Positions 23,137-32,663 of a stretch of 41,102 bases of DNA are shown here, one piece after another; the first letter of the stretch is position 1, and each line of letters starts with the position of its first letter. The DNA is taken from the NCBI GenBank assembly GCA_017551925.1, contig JAFZKA010000124.1, forward strand, positions 1 through 41,102, written 5' to 3'. The notes under the pieces were generated by a model, which was not told the DNA's origin, ran no database searches, and saw nothing but the letters and a program-made list of their open reading frames with translations. The DNA is from Bacteroidaceae bacterium (GTDB lineage Bacteria; Bacteroidota; Bacteroidia; Bacteroidales; Bacteroidaceae). Made by a program: the position numbers and the translations under genes.

Positions 23137-24018
23137 TTACTTGTAGATGCTCTTCTGACCTGCCAGCAGGGTGTTCTTCATAAGCGAGCAGATGGTCATT
23201 GGGCCTACGCCGCCGGGAACAGGGGTGATGAAGCTGCACTTGGGGGCGACCTCATCAAACTGTACGTCACCACTCAGGCGGAATCCGCTCTTCTTGGTGG
23301 CATCGGGCACGCGGGTGGTGCCTACGTCGATGATTACGGCGCCCTCCTTGACCATATCGGCCTTGACAAAACCGGGCTGACCCAGAGCGGCTACTATGAT
23401 GTCGGCCTGGAGGCACTCCTCCTTGATGTTGGCGGTGTGGCTGTGGCAGACGGTCACGGTGCAGTCACCGGGGTTGGATTTCTGCATCAGGAGGCTGGCC
23501 ATAGGCTTGCCTACTATGTTGCTGCGGCCCAGGACTACGGCTTTCTTGCCGCGTGTCTCAATGTTGTAGCGCTTAAGCAGTTCCATGATGCCGTTAGGTG
23601 TGGCCGATATGAAACAGGGCAGACCTATGCTCATGCGACCCACGTTGATGGGGTGGAAACCATCTACATCCTTGCGGTAGTCAATGGCCTCTATTACATG
23701 CTGCTCATTGATGTGCCTGGGCAGGGGGAGTTGAACTATGAATCCGTCAACATCGGGGTCATTGTTCAGTTCGGCTACCTTGGCCAAAAGAATGTCTTCA
23801 GTAATATCACTCTCAAAACGGATGAGTGTTGATTTGAAACCGCATACCTCGCATGCCTTTACCTTGGCTGCAACGTATGTCTCGCTGCCACCGTCATGGC
23901 CTACCAGAATGGCGGCCAGATGAGGGCGTTTTTCACCTCTCTCTACCATTGCGGCTACCTGTGCCGCAATTTCCTGCTTAACCTGTTCGGCTACTGCCTT
24001 TCCGTCAATTAACTGCAT
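23137..24018 (-). CDS. folD: Methylenetetrahydrofolate dehydrogenase/cyclohydrolase FolD
   Basis: 293-aa bifunctional enzyme interconverting methylene-, methenyl- and formyl-tetrahydrofolate with NADP. Supporting segments: [15 protein letters not shown] with the catalytic Lys, [26 protein letters not shown] of the nucleotide-binding domain, and the C-terminal [15 protein letters not shown] signature. The family PCTP motif reads SATPNG here, a change from the commonest form. It is 14 bp downstream of ffh and 5 bp upstream of the capA-like gene. Confidence 0.95.
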   Translation of the reverse strand: MQLIDGKAVAEQVKQEIAAQVAAMVERGEKRPHLAAILVGHDGGSETYVAAKVKACEVCGFKSTLIRFESDITEDILLAKVAELNNDPDVDGFIVQLPLPRHINEQHVIEAIDYRKDVDGFHPINVGRMSIGLPCFISATPNGIMELLKRYNIETRGKKAVVLGRSNIVGKPMASLLMQKSNPGDCTVTVCHSHTANIKEECLQADIIVAALGQPGFVKADMVKEGAVIIDVGTTRVPDATKKSGFRLSGDVQFDEVAPKCSFITPVPGGVGPMTICSLMKNTLLAGQKSIYK

Positions 24019-24032
24019 TGTATGTTGTATTT

Positions 24033-25355
24033 TTACCTTCTCATCATGAAATTGGGCAGTTTGGCGCCGGCCACGGTCTTCATCATCTTGCGTGTCTGTT
24101 CAAACTGCTTGATCATACGGCTTACCTCCTGAATTGACTGTCCGCTGCCCTTGGCTATGCGGTTTCGCCTTGACTGGCTCTTGTCAAGCAACTCCGGGTT
24201 GGAGCGCTCTGCGGGAGTCATTGAATAGATCATGGACTCGATGCCTTTGAAAGCGTTGTCATCAATATCAATGTCTTTCAGCGCCTTGCCTACACCGGGT
24301 ATCATGCCCATCAGGTCTTTCATGTTGCCCATCTTCTTGATCTGGCCTATCTGCTCCAAAAAGTCGTTGTAGTCAAACTTGCCCTTGCCCATCTTTTTCT
24401 GGAGGCGTTTGGCTTGTTCCTCATCAAACTGTTCCTGGGCGCGTTCAACGAATGATACAATATCACCCATGCCCAGAATACGGTCTGCCATACGGTTTGG
24501 ATGGAATACGTCAAATGCATCCATCTTTTCACCGGTGCCGACAAACTTGATAGGCTTGTCAACTACAGTGCGAATGCTGAGCGCGGCACCGCCGCGGGTG
24601 TCACCGTCAAGTTTGGTCAGAATGACGCCGCTGAAATCAAGACGCTCGTTGAACTCACGGGCTGTGTTCACGGCATCCTGACCGGTCATGGAGTCAACTA
24701 CAAAGAGTATCTCGTTGGGGTTTACTGCCTCCTTGATGGCCGTGATCTCCTGCATCATCATCTCGTCTATGGCCAGACGGCCGGCGGTATCGATGATTAC
24801 AACGTCAAAGCCTTTGGCGCGTGCCTCCTTGATAGCGTTCTGTGCTATCTCTACAGGTTTGTTGTTTCCCTCCTCTGTATATACTGTTACGCCTATCTGC
24901 TCGCCAAGTACCTTTAACTGGTCTATAGCGGCGGGACGATAGACGTCGCAGGCTGCAAGCAGGGGCTTCTTGGCGCGCTTGGTCTTTAACAGTTTGGCCA
25001 GTTTGGCGCTGAAGGTGGTCTTACCGGAACCTTGCAGACCGGCCATCAGAATGACTGCAGGATGCCCCTTGATATCTATGTCAACTGCTTCACCACCCAT
25101 TAGAGTGGCAAGTTCATCATGTACCACCTTGACCATCAATTGGCCGGGGCGGACCGATGTCAGTACGTTCATGCCAAGGGCTTTTTCCTTGACGGTATCG
25201 GTGAACTGCTTGGCGACCTTGTAGTTTACATCGGCATCAAGCAGGGCTTTGCGGACGTCTTTTAGGGTTTCGGCTACGTTGACTTCGGTGATTTTGCCTT
25301 CACCCTTGAGTATCTTTAGGGACCTTTCTAGTCTTTCTGACAGATTTTCAAACAT
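24033..25355 (-). CDS. ffh: Signal recognition particle GTPase Ffh
   Basis: 440-aa SRP54 protein, which binds signal sequences and 4.5S RNA and delivers ribosomes to FtsY. N domain, then G domain with [16 protein letters not shown] (about 104-119), DTAGRLAID and [14 protein letters not shown]. The Met-rich M domain includes [29 protein letters not shown] and a C-terminal [11 protein letters not shown]. Length is normal. It is the first gene of the ffh-folD-capA unit. A leftward -7 box TAATTTCG lies at 25376-25383. Confidence 0.96.
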   Translation of the reverse strand: MFENLSERLERSLKILKGEGKITEVNVAETLKDVRKALLDADVNYKVAKQFTDTVKEKALGMNVLTSVRPGQLMVKVVHDELATLMGGEAVDIDIKGHPAVILMAGLQGSGKTTFSAKLAKLLKTKRAKKPLLAACDVYRPAAIDQLKVLGEQIGVTVYTEEGNNKPVEIAQNAIKEARAKGFDVVIIDTAGRLAIDEMMMQEITAIKEAVNPNEILFVVDSMTGQDAVNTAREFNERLDFSGVILTKLDGDTRGGAALSIRTVVDKPIKFVGTGEKMDAFDVFHPNRMADRILGMGDIVSFVERAQEQFDEEQAKRLQKKMGKGKFDYNDFLEQIGQIKKMGNMKDLMGMIPGVGKALKDIDIDDNAFKGIESMIYSMTPAERSNPELLDKSQSRRNRIAKGSGQSIQEVSRMIKQFEQTRKMMKTVAGAKLPNFMMRR

Positions 25356-25375
25356 ATCATAATATTTTCAAGGCG

Positions 25376-25383
25376 CGAAATTA
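25376..25383 (-). promoter_or_regulatory. -7 box of ffh
   Basis: Leftward TAATTTCG, one mismatch from TAnnTTTG, about 20 bp upstream of the ffh start. Confidence 0.5.
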
Positions 25384-25421
25384 ATAAAAAAATCCCAAAT
25401 TGCTGGTTTTTGTTGAAGAGG

Positions 25422-25647
25422 GGAACTTTTTGGGGTATCAGTATTTGAAACTACGCAGGACTAACGGTTTGGGGAGTCAACGTTCCGTGGCTACTCCGAA
25501 CCTTTCCGGACCCTAAACGGCGAGCTCCTCCATCTTAGCCACCTGCGGTGTCTAATCGTCGTCGAACAGGCGCCGTTTTTAACGGGATCCTCCCAAGGTT
25601 CTACGCTTACGCCACTGCACTGATACTCCCCAAACCGTTAATCCTGC
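25422..25647. repeat. Inverted-repeat intergenic element, family copy 3 (long form)
   Basis: Occupies most of the 338-bp gap between ffh and the GH77 gene. The left 35 bp (25422-25456) are the reverse complement of the right end of copy 1, with one difference. Segments 25455-25477 and 25625-25647 are 23-bp inverted repeats with one mismatch (GCAGGACTAACGGTTTGGGG and so on). Weaker complementarity continues inward (AACGGCG / CGCCGTT), so the whole element could fold as one long hairpin. The right half shares TTTGGGGAGTATCAGTG with copy 2. No reading frame of note. Confidence 0.7.
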
Positions 25648-25693
25648 TTCTGCAAAATGCAGGCAGTACACAGAAAGAAGCGTCACTATTGTG

Positions 25694-27814
25694 TTAGCGG
25701 CCGGAGAGGTAGAGCATCTGGCGGATCTCCTCGTTGAAAGCTTTGGCGTTGAGGAGTTTCTCAAGGGTGAGGTGCATGCGGTAGCGCCAGTAGTTGTTGG
25801 GGTCTGCGGGAACGTTGATGCGTTCGGCGGCAGGGTCTTTTGCACGCAGGGTGCTGCTCATGGAGAGCCAGTCCTGAAGCGGGAATATTGCCAGCATTGA
25901 GGGGGATGCCAGATGGGCTGAAATGACGCTGGTGCAGGCTGCCGTGGTGGCACGGCGGGCTGATATCACATGGTTTGGCTCCATCTCCTGTTCAATCCAT
26001 GTGCGCAATACGTTCATGTCATGGGTTGAGGTGGTGCAAACTGACATGTACGGGTATGTTGAGGGGTCTTCAACCTTGACGCCGAGCGTTTTGGGCATGC
26101 GCTGAACCTCAAGGGCAAGAATGCGCAGACGGTCCATGACATCGGGAACACATGAGGGTATCATGCCAAGGTCTTCACCGCATACAAGCATGTCTGTAGC
26201 CTCAATCAGCGTGGGCAGTTTTGACATGGCCACGTTGCTCCAGAATGTGTCATTGCGTTTGTAGTAGAAATCGTCATGTATGTAGCGGAATGCGGCCTGT
26301 TCCTGTTCTGTGAGTTCCTTGAATGCTTTGGTGTCAAAGGCGTTGATACGCGGATGATAGGTGCCTGGCCGATGTTCGTCCTCAAGGAACAGGACATTGG
26401 TCTCAGGTGTTCCGGGGGCAGGTTGGGTATGCTTGTCAGGATCAAAATTGAACCCGAGGCCGCGTATTTCATCGGGGGTATAGGTCAGGGCGGGGTTAAA
26501 GCGTCCCATGAGTCCGCTCTTGTATTTGAGCGGCACCTCCCAGATACGGAAAAATCCCAACAGGTGATCTATGCGGTAAGCATCAAAGTAATCTGCCATT
26601 TTACGGAATCGTGCCACAAACCACGAGTAGCGGTCACGAGCCATCATATCCCAATTGTATGTAGGTAATCCCCATTTCTGGCCGTCAACGGCAAAGGCAT
26701 CGGGCGGGGCGCCAGCCTGACAATCGGTATGGAACAATTCCGGATGTATCCAGACGTCAGCACTGAAACGGTTTACGCCAATGGGTATGTCTCCTTTGAG
26801 CAGGACTCCCTTTTTGTTGGCATATTTCTTTACATCTGACAACTGCTTGTGCAGATGGTACTGTATGAACATGTATTTGCGTATCTCTTTGAAACGCATA
26901 TTGCCGGGAGTGCAGTATTTGTCCAGAAGAGAAGGCTTGTAGGTTGCCTCATATCCCCACTTGCTGAAATCAGCAGTACCGTTCCTGTCTCTCAGATAAC
27001 AGTACAGGGAATATGGTTCCAGCCATGATTTGTTGGCTGAAAAGAAAGAGCGGAACTCCTGAGAGCGCAGGCACTGATCACCGTATTTTGCATACAGACG
27101 GTCAAGATATTCATTTTTGGCCTTGAAGACTCTTTCATAATCTATTACCGGGAGTGAGTTGAGTTCCTTGCGCTCTTTCTCCATGCGGTCAAGGAACTCG
27201 GGATCATCAAGTTGACCGACCAACTCCAGATTGATGTATATGGGATTCAGGGCGAATGATGAATTTGCGCTGTAGGGGTAGGAGTCACGCCATGTTCCGG
27301 TCAGAGTGGTGTCATTTACGGGGAGTGTCTGTATCACGCTCTGTCCGGTTGCTGCAGCCCAGTCAACCAGAAGTTTGAGATCAGTGAATTCTCCTATTCC
27401 GAAATCATTCTCTGAACGTAAAGAGAAAAACGGAATTGAGGTTCCGGCACCTTTCCATCGGGGGCGGTTGTTGTGATGTACGTATGGGATGGCAACCGTG
27501 CGCTGCTCGATATTCTGGCCCCCATAGTCTTTCCATCGGTCAGACAGAACCAGACGGTCGGCACGGGTGTAGGGGATAGAGTGCGATGTTCCCTCTTCCT
27601 GACGGGTGAGTATTCCGTCTGTCTGAACAATATAGTAATAGGTGATGTCTTTAGTTGCGACCGTGTCATCATCAAATTCATAATCAGTGAACCATGTACC
27701 CTGGCCGTTGTTGTCCATATCAAGGCATAAAATGGAACCGTCAGGCAGATTGAGGCAGAGAAACAGGCTCTCTCCCCAACGGGTAAGGTATTCTATCTGA
27801 AAATGTATTTGCAT
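25694..27814 (-). CDS. malQ: 4-alpha-glucanotransferase (amylomaltase, GH77) with N-terminal CBM20-like domain
   Basis: 706 aa. Transfers alpha-1,4-glucan segments in maltodextrin or glycogen metabolism. Residues 1-95 resemble a CBM20 starch-binding domain (FQIEYLTRWGESLFLCLNLP). The GH77 barrel contains LPVNDT, the nucleophile Asp in YRIDHLLGFFRIW (about 413), the acid/base Glu in CGEDLGMIPSCVP (about 543) and TTSTHDM. From memory, Bacteroidetes homologues are usually about 890 aa with two CBM20 modules. Only one is evident here, with no frameshift visible upstream. A -7 box TATATTTG lies at 27833-27840. Confidence 0.9.
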   Translation of the reverse strand: MQIHFQIEYLTRWGESLFLCLNLPDGSILCLDMDNNGQGTWFTDYEFDDDTVATKDITYYYIVQTDGILTRQEEGTSHSIPYTRADRLVLSDRWKDYGGQNIEQRTVAIPYVHHNNRPRWKGAGTSIPFFSLRSENDFGIGEFTDLKLLVDWAAATGQSVIQTLPVNDTTLTGTWRDSYPYSANSSFALNPIYINLELVGQLDDPEFLDRMEKERKELNSLPVIDYERVFKAKNEYLDRLYAKYGDQCLRSQEFRSFFSANKSWLEPYSLYCYLRDRNGTADFSKWGYEATYKPSLLDKYCTPGNMRFKEIRKYMFIQYHLHKQLSDVKKYANKKGVLLKGDIPIGVNRFSADVWIHPELFHTDCQAGAPPDAFAVDGQKWGLPTYNWDMMARDRYSWFVARFRKMADYFDAYRIDHLLGFFRIWEVPLKYKSGLMGRFNPALTYTPDEIRGLGFNFDPDKHTQPAPGTPETNVLFLEDEHRPGTYHPRINAFDTKAFKELTEQEQAAFRYIHDDFYYKRNDTFWSNVAMSKLPTLIEATDMLVCGEDLGMIPSCVPDVMDRLRILALEVQRMPKTLGVKVEDPSTYPYMSVCTTSTHDMNVLRTWIEQEMEPNHVISARRATTAACTSVISAHLASPSMLAIFPLQDWLSMSSTLRAKDPAAERINVPADPNNYWRYRMHLTLEKLLNAKAFNEEIRQMLYLSGR

Positions 27815-27832
27815 TTTTGTCTCGTCAGGTTA

Positions 27833-27840
27833 CAAATATA
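27833..27840 (-). promoter_or_regulatory. -7 box of the GH77 gene
   Basis: Leftward TATATTTG, perfect match, 19 bp upstream of the start. Confidence 0.65.
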
Positions 27841-27973
27841 TGTTTTTTTTAATAAAAGGTGTATGATTGTCATGAAAATCTTTGAACGGAAAATCTTTTC
27901 AACCGATTCTGAAAAGTTATCAACAATTTTCAAAAATCATCTGTTTTTTCTTTTCCGATAAAGAGGGCAAAAT

Positions 27974-27981
27974 TAATTTTG
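27974..27981 (+). promoter_or_regulatory. -7 box of the nucleobase uptake operon
   Basis: TAATTTTG, perfect TAnnTTTG match, 46 bp before the UraA-like start. Confidence 0.6.
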
Positions 27982-28026
27982 CGTAACACCAATGAACTAA
28001 AATTTTATAAACATAACATCTGATTT

Positions 28027-29373
28027 ATGGAATTGAAACAGGACGGTATCTATGATGCCAGTACCCTTGGTGGGGGTAAAATGTTAGTGCTTGGTTTCCA
28101 GCACATGTTCGCAATGTTTGGTGCAACGGTTCTTGTGCCAATTCTTACTGGTCTTTCAGTTTCTGCTACACTGCTGTTTGCAGGTATCGGTACTCTGATT
28201 TTTCATCTGTTTACCAAATTCAAGGTGCCTGCATTCCTGGGCTCGTCATTCGCATTCCTGGGCGGCTATGCTGCCGTTAAAGGATTTGGCGTGGAACTCG
28301 GCATGTCAGAGAGCGTTGCTCTTACATATGCCTGCATAGGTGTGTTCTGCGCAGGTCTGCTCTATTTTGTGCTGGCTGCCTTATTCAAAATTTATGGTGT
28401 TCAGCGTACAATGCGTTTCTTCCCTCCCGTTGTTACCGGTCCCATAATCATTTCAATAGGACTGATCCTTTCATCAAGTGCCATCAACAACTGCCAGGCC
28501 AACTGGTGGATTGCACTGCTGGCTATTCTGATTATTGTGATCTGCAATATCTTCGGTAAGGGAATGATAAAGATTATCCCGATTATTCTGGGTGTTATCG
28601 GTTCGTATATTGTAGCCGCATGCTTTGGACAGGTTGACTGGAGTTCAATGAAGGATGCCGCATGGTTCGGTATGCCATTCCAGATGGAGAATACCGCATT
28701 TGCAGTGCTCAAGGATCCGAACTGGTCATTTGTGGGTACGGCAATCATTGCCATTGTTCCTATTGCAATAGCAACCATGATTGAGCATATTGGTGATGTA
28801 TGCGCCATATCTTCAACCTGCAACCGCAACTTTATTGCTGATCCGGGTCTGCACCGCACTCTTATGGGTGACGGCTGCGCTACCGCTCTTGCTGCTCTGT
28901 TCGGTGCTCCTGCAAATACCACATACGGCGAGAATACAGGTGTACTGAACCTGACCAAGGTGTTTGATCCAAAGGTGGTTCGCATCGCAGCCTGCCTGGC
29001 AATACTGTTCTCATTCTGCCCCAAGTTCGCTGCTCTTATCTATGCTATGCCGACTGCAACTGTAGGTGGCGTTTCTCTGGTGCTTTACGGTATGATTTCG
29101 GCTGTAGGTGTACGTAATCTGGTTGAAAACCACGTTGACTTTACAAACAACCGCAATGTGTTGATTGCTGCTCTGATTCTTGTATTGGCTATCGGTATTC
29201 AGTACGGCCCCGGCAGTATTGCAATAGGTAACGTCAACCTGTCAGGTCTGGCAGTAGCGGCTTTGGTCGGTATTATTCTGAACGCTATACTTCCCGGCAA
29301 GGACTTTGATATGGAAAAAGGTTTTGTCAGCGGCAAGAAAGCGACTGCCGATAAGGTGGAACTGCCCGAATAA
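28027..29373 (+). CDS. uraA: Uracil permease, NCS2/NAT family (UraA-like)
   Basis: 448-aa inner-membrane symporter for uracil with H+. Begins with the family-typical LGFQHMFAMFGATVLVPILTG. Contains the substrate-binding region IATMIEHIGDVCAIS and the NAT motif region GAPANTTYGENTGVLNLT, as in UraA (x-T-x-Y-x-E-N-x-G). About 12-14 hydrophobic helices. It is first in a cluster with an outer-membrane protein and a purine permease, separated by 52 and 33 bp. Confidence 0.93.
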   Translation: MELKQDGIYDASTLGGGKMLVLGFQHMFAMFGATVLVPILTGLSVSATLLFAGIGTLIFHLFTKFKVPAFLGSSFAFLGGYAAVKGFGVELGMSESVALTYACIGVFCAGLLYFVLAALFKIYGVQRTMRFFPPVVTGPIIISIGLILSSSAINNCQANWWIALLAILIIVICNIFGKGMIKIIPIILGVIGSYIVAACFGQVDWSSMKDAAWFGMPFQMENTAFAVLKDPNWSFVGTAIIAIVPIAIATMIEHIGDVCAISSTCNRNFIADPGLHRTLMGDGCATALAALFGAPANTTYGENTGVLNLTKVFDPKVVRIAACLAILFSFCPKFAALIYAMPTATVGGVSLVLYGMISAVGVRNLVENHVDFTNNRNVLIAALILVLAIGIQYGPGSIAIGNVNLSGLAVAALVGIILNAILPGKDFDMEKGFVSGKKATADKVELPE

Positions 29374-29425
29374 TAACAGAAACATTATTTTTAATCCTTT
29401 ATTTATTAACTAAACTAAACTTGCA

Positions 29426-30163
29426 ATGAAAAAAATTGTAGCATTTGCAGGATTCAGCCTGCTTGCAGTTGGTGCTTTTGCACAGACAAACTTACAGGTG
29501 TTCTATGATTTCGGTGACAAACGTAACTATGTTACCACGACCCTTGAGATGTTCAAGGCTGATGACTGGGGTAGCACATTCTTCTTTGTAGATTATGACT
29601 ACGCCGACAAGGATGCACGTGATGCTAAGAGGTGGGGTGCAACCGGTAGTTATTTTGAGATTGCCCGTGCCCTTAATTTCTGGCAGGATTCAAAACTCGG
29701 CGCATTGAGCGCACACGTTGAGTTCAATGCAGGTGTAGGTTTCGGTACACGCAACTGGTTGTTCGGTGTTGAATATTTCCTTCACAATGCTGATTTCTCA
29801 AATACTTTCACATTTGAGGTGATGTATAAGACATTCAATGAGACTGCCAAGAGTGATGTTCCATTGCAGTTCACATTTGTATGGGGCATGCAGGATCTGT
29901 TTGGCGTAGAGGGACTCAGGTTCTCAGGTTTTGCTGATTTCTGGGGTGAGACCACAGAATATTGGTATGGTAAAGGTCAGGAGAATCCAAAGGATGCCGG
30001 CAAGTGGATATTCATCTCAGAGCCTCAGTTGTGGTATAATGTAGGTTCACTCTTTAACTGCCCCAACTTCAATGTAGGCGGTGAGGTTGAACTCGGATAT
30101 AATTTTGCCGGTTTCAAAGGATTTACCTGCAATCCCTGCCTTGGTGTAAAGTGGGATTTCTGA
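29426..30163 (+). CDS. DUF5020-type outer-membrane beta-barrel protein, candidate nucleoside channel
   Basis: 245 aa with signal peptide MKKIVAFAGFSLLAVGAFAQ. It is dominated by alternating aromatic and hydrophobic strands and ends in Phe (LGVKWDF), the usual last-strand signature of outer-membrane barrels. The segments NLQVFYDFGDKRNYVTTTLE and DYDYADKD recall Bacteroidetes DUF5020 and the Tsx nucleoside channel group. Its location between a uracil permease and a purine permease supports a role in passing nucleosides or bases through the outer membrane (inference). Confidence 0.8.
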   Translation: MKKIVAFAGFSLLAVGAFAQTNLQVFYDFGDKRNYVTTTLEMFKADDWGSTFFFVDYDYADKDARDAKRWGATGSYFEIARALNFWQDSKLGALSAHVEFNAGVGFGTRNWLFGVEYFLHNADFSNTFTFEVMYKTFNETAKSDVPLQFTFVWGMQDLFGVEGLRFSGFADFWGETTEYWYGKGQENPKDAGKWIFISEPQLWYNVGSLFNCPNFNVGGEVELGYNFAGFKGFTCNPCLGVKWDF

Positions 30164-30196
30164 TAACTGATTGTTGAACTGTAACATTCAAGTGTT

Positions 30197-31498
30197 ATGT
30201 CACTTTTGAAAGTTTTAGGTTTTGATCCTGCCAAGCATGATGTAAAGACAGAGGTCGTGGCCGGTATCACCACCTTCCTGACCATGGCTTACATTCTGGC
30301 TGTGAATCCCGATATTTTCGGCGCACTTGAGGGCATGGGAATGCCTAAGGATGCAGTCTTTGCTGCAACAGCATTTTCTGCCATTGTAGGTACATTGGTT
30401 ATGTCCCTTTATGCAAAGAAGCCTTATGCCCTGGCTCCCGGTCTGGGCTTGAACGCATTCTTTGTATATACCGTCTGTCTGACCATGGGTTACAGTTGGC
30501 AGTTCGCATTGACGGCTGTACTTATTGAGGGTATCATCTTTGTAATCCTTACAGTCACCAATGTTCGTGAGGCCATTATCAATGCTATCCCCAAGGCTAT
30601 GAAGAGTGCAGTGTCAGCCGGTATCGGTTTGTTCATTGCATTCATCGGAATGGTAAATGCAGGTATCATAGTTGATGACGGCGGCACAATCATTGCCCTG
30701 GGTGATATTACAGGAGGTACTGCTCTGCTGGCCATTGTAGGTCTGGTTATCACTTCAGTTATGATGATCCTCAAGGTTCCCGGCGCAATGCTGATTGGTA
30801 TCATCGTTACCGCTATCATCGGTATTCCGTTCGGAATCACCCATTTTGACGGTGTTGTAAGAGGTGTGCCTTCAATCGCTCCCATTTTCTGCAAATTCGA
30901 GTTCCACAACATCCTGTCATGGGATATGGTTATCGTAGTGTTCACATTCCTCTTCATTGATATGTTTGATACTATCGGTACTGTAATCGGCGTATCAAAG
31001 AAGGCCAATGCAATGAATTCTGACGGTACCATTCCCGGCGTCAAGAAGGTTCTGATGGCCGATGCCGTTGCAACTGTTGCCGGTGCATGCTTTGGAACCA
31101 GCACCACTACCACTTACGTGGAGAGTGCATCGGGTGTTGCCGAGGGTGGCCGCACCGGTCTGACATCATTTACAACCGCTATCTGCTTTGCCATAGCACT
31201 GTTCTTTGCTCCGTTATTCATCGGAATACCGTCAGCAGCAACAGCCCCTGCTTTGATCATTGTAGGTGTCATGATGATGTCATCAATTCTGGATGTTGAC
31301 TTCAATGATTTCTCAGAGAGCATTCCTGCTTATATCTGCATGATTGTAATGCCTTTGGCTTACAGTATCTCTGACGGTATCATGCTGGGTATGATATCAT
31401 TCGTTGTCCTGAACGCACTGACCGGTAAGTTCAAGAAAATCAGCGTTATGATGTGGATTCTGGCTATTCTGTTCATTCTACGTTACATACTCCTGTAA
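30197..31498 (+). CDS. Adenine/guanine/hypoxanthine permease, AzgA-like NCS2 family
   Basis: 433-aa inner-membrane transporter. The family signature TEVVAGITTFLTMAYILAVN is near the N-terminus. APGLGLNAFF, the substrate-site region FLFIDMFDTIGTVIGVSKK and GTSTTTTYVESASGVAEGGR are all present. It is the last gene of the nucleobase cluster, followed by a terminator at 31519-31551. The preferred purine cannot be read from sequence. Confidence 0.93.
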   Translation: MSLLKVLGFDPAKHDVKTEVVAGITTFLTMAYILAVNPDIFGALEGMGMPKDAVFAATAFSAIVGTLVMSLYAKKPYALAPGLGLNAFFVYTVCLTMGYSWQFALTAVLIEGIIFVILTVTNVREAIINAIPKAMKSAVSAGIGLFIAFIGMVNAGIIVDDGGTIIALGDITGGTALLAIVGLVITSVMMILKVPGAMLIGIIVTAIIGIPFGITHFDGVVRGVPSIAPIFCKFEFHNILSWDMVIVVFTFLFIDMFDTIGTVIGVSKKANAMNSDGTIPGVKKVLMADAVATVAGACFGTSTTTTYVESASGVAEGGRTGLTSFTTAICFAIALFFAPLFIGIPSAATAPALIIVGVMMMSSILDVDFNDFSESIPAYICMIVMPLAYSISDGIMLGMISFVVLNALTGKFKKISVMMWILAILFILRYILL

Positions 31499-31518
31499 AT
31501 AAGAATGACAGAAAAATC

Positions 31519-31551
31519 AAGGGCGGTTCCGTTTGGAGCCGCCCTTTTTTT
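31519..31551 (+). terminator. Rho-independent terminator of the nucleobase cluster
   Basis: The stem AAGGGCGG...CCGCCCTT has an inner TTCC / GGAG extension and is followed by a T run. It lies 20 bp after the permease stop and, being A-rich on the left side, may also serve the convergent DUF4831 gene. Confidence 0.85.
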
Positions 31552-31568
31552 ATGATTTCTGTTCTCAA

Positions 31569-32663
31569 TTATTCGTTGATTGTGGCTACAGCGCCTGTAG
31601 CGGAATCAAAGGTAATCTTGGTATCTGCGTTCTTGCCCATGATGGTTGATGAAACAACCTCGACTTTTCCGAATTGTGCTATTGGTAACTCCTTTTCAAT
31701 GAAACTGATACGGTTGTTGTAAACTTTAATGTCGGCGCGTCCGGGAATGCGGCAGTACAGGAATGCATTCTGGTTTTTGCCTGCACTTTTTGTCTTTTTG
31801 GGTGATTCGGTCTCAGACGGGAGTGATATCATTTTCTTGTCTGCAATGTCTATCCAGACCGGCTCTCCTGCCAGATTGTCTATGGGGAGCACGCCCAGTT
31901 TGGTGGAAAAACGGAACAGCAATTGCTTGGTGACCGGGGAATCGGGGGTTACGTCAATGGTGAATGTGTGTTCCTCGGTCTCCGTAGTGCCGCTGAAAAG
32001 GGTAAGCAGGGCGCTTTCCTGTTCTGAGAGTGATTCAAGAATGTACTTGAGGGATTCGCCCTCTGTCGGGATATATTCGGCCTGTCCTCTTGTTATGGCG
32101 TTGCGGCTCTCCCTTATGTTGTAAATCTCTTTTGCTGTCAGTTCTGCCATTTTGGCTGTGGAACCGGCCATGAGAATCTCCTCAGTCATATAGTCCTGCG
32201 GATTGGTCTTGCGGGGTTGAGCGGAGGCGTTGTTGATTACTGTTGTTGTTATAAGTTCATTGCCCTTGGAATGGGTGTTCACGGCAGTAAGTACGCCTTC
32301 ACCGGTCAGTTCAAAATAGGGCCTGCGTCCTTTTAACGGAAAGGAAAGAGTGTAGAGTTGGTCCTTGTCAGGAACTCCGTAAGGTGTCACTTCAACTGAG
32401 GTTATCTCCCAAACCTCTTCGGCCTTGTCTTTGATGCCGTTCATGCGCAGATAACGCTCGGCATAACGTGAGAACTCACCCGGTTTGAAGGTGCTCTTGC
32501 GCGTGGTTACCGTAACTGTGAGTTTGGTCTTGGGGAGCCAGTATGATACTGCGTCCTGGGTTATACCCGGTGAGTAGGGGGTTGAGGTTCCTTGTGCGGC
32601 CATAGGCATGCAGCCTAAGGCAAAGCCCATCAGAAGGGCGTGTCTGATTATATTCATTTTCAT
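31569..32663 (-). CDS. DUF4831 family secreted protein
   Basis: 364 aa with a signal peptide (NIIRHALLMGFALGCMPMAAQ). The segments VSYWLPKTKLTVTVTTRKST, KPGEFSRYAERYL and VEVTPYGVPDKDQLYTLSF match the Bacteroidetes-specific DUF4831 pattern. Function unknown; probably periplasmic. The start at 32663 overlaps the NnrD stop (ATGA), indicating coupling. The ATG at 32684 lies inside nnrD and is less likely. Confidence 0.82.
   Translation of the reverse strand: MKMNIIRHALLMGFALGCMPMAAQGTSTPYSPGITQDAVSYWLPKTKLTVTVTTRKSTFKPGEFSRYAERYLRMNGIKDKAEEVWEITSVEVTPYGVPDKDQLYTLSFPLKGRRPYFELTGEGVLTAVNTHSKGNELITTTVINNASAQPRKTNPQDYMTEEILMAGSTAKMAELTAKEIYNIRESRNAITRGQAEYIPTEGESLKYILESLSEQESALLTLFSGTTETEEHTFTIDVTPDSPVTKQLLFRFSTKLGVLPIDNLAGEPVWIDIADKKMISLPSETESPKKTKSAGKNQNAFLYCRIPGRADIKVYNNRISFIEKELPIAQFGKVEVVSSTIMGKNADTKITFDSATGAVATINE

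Noticed and set aside
22172-23239. Longer version of the CapA-like protein starting at 23239
   Set aside because: The extension lies inside folD and lacks a signal peptide; GTG at 23131 gives a proper one right after the folD stop.
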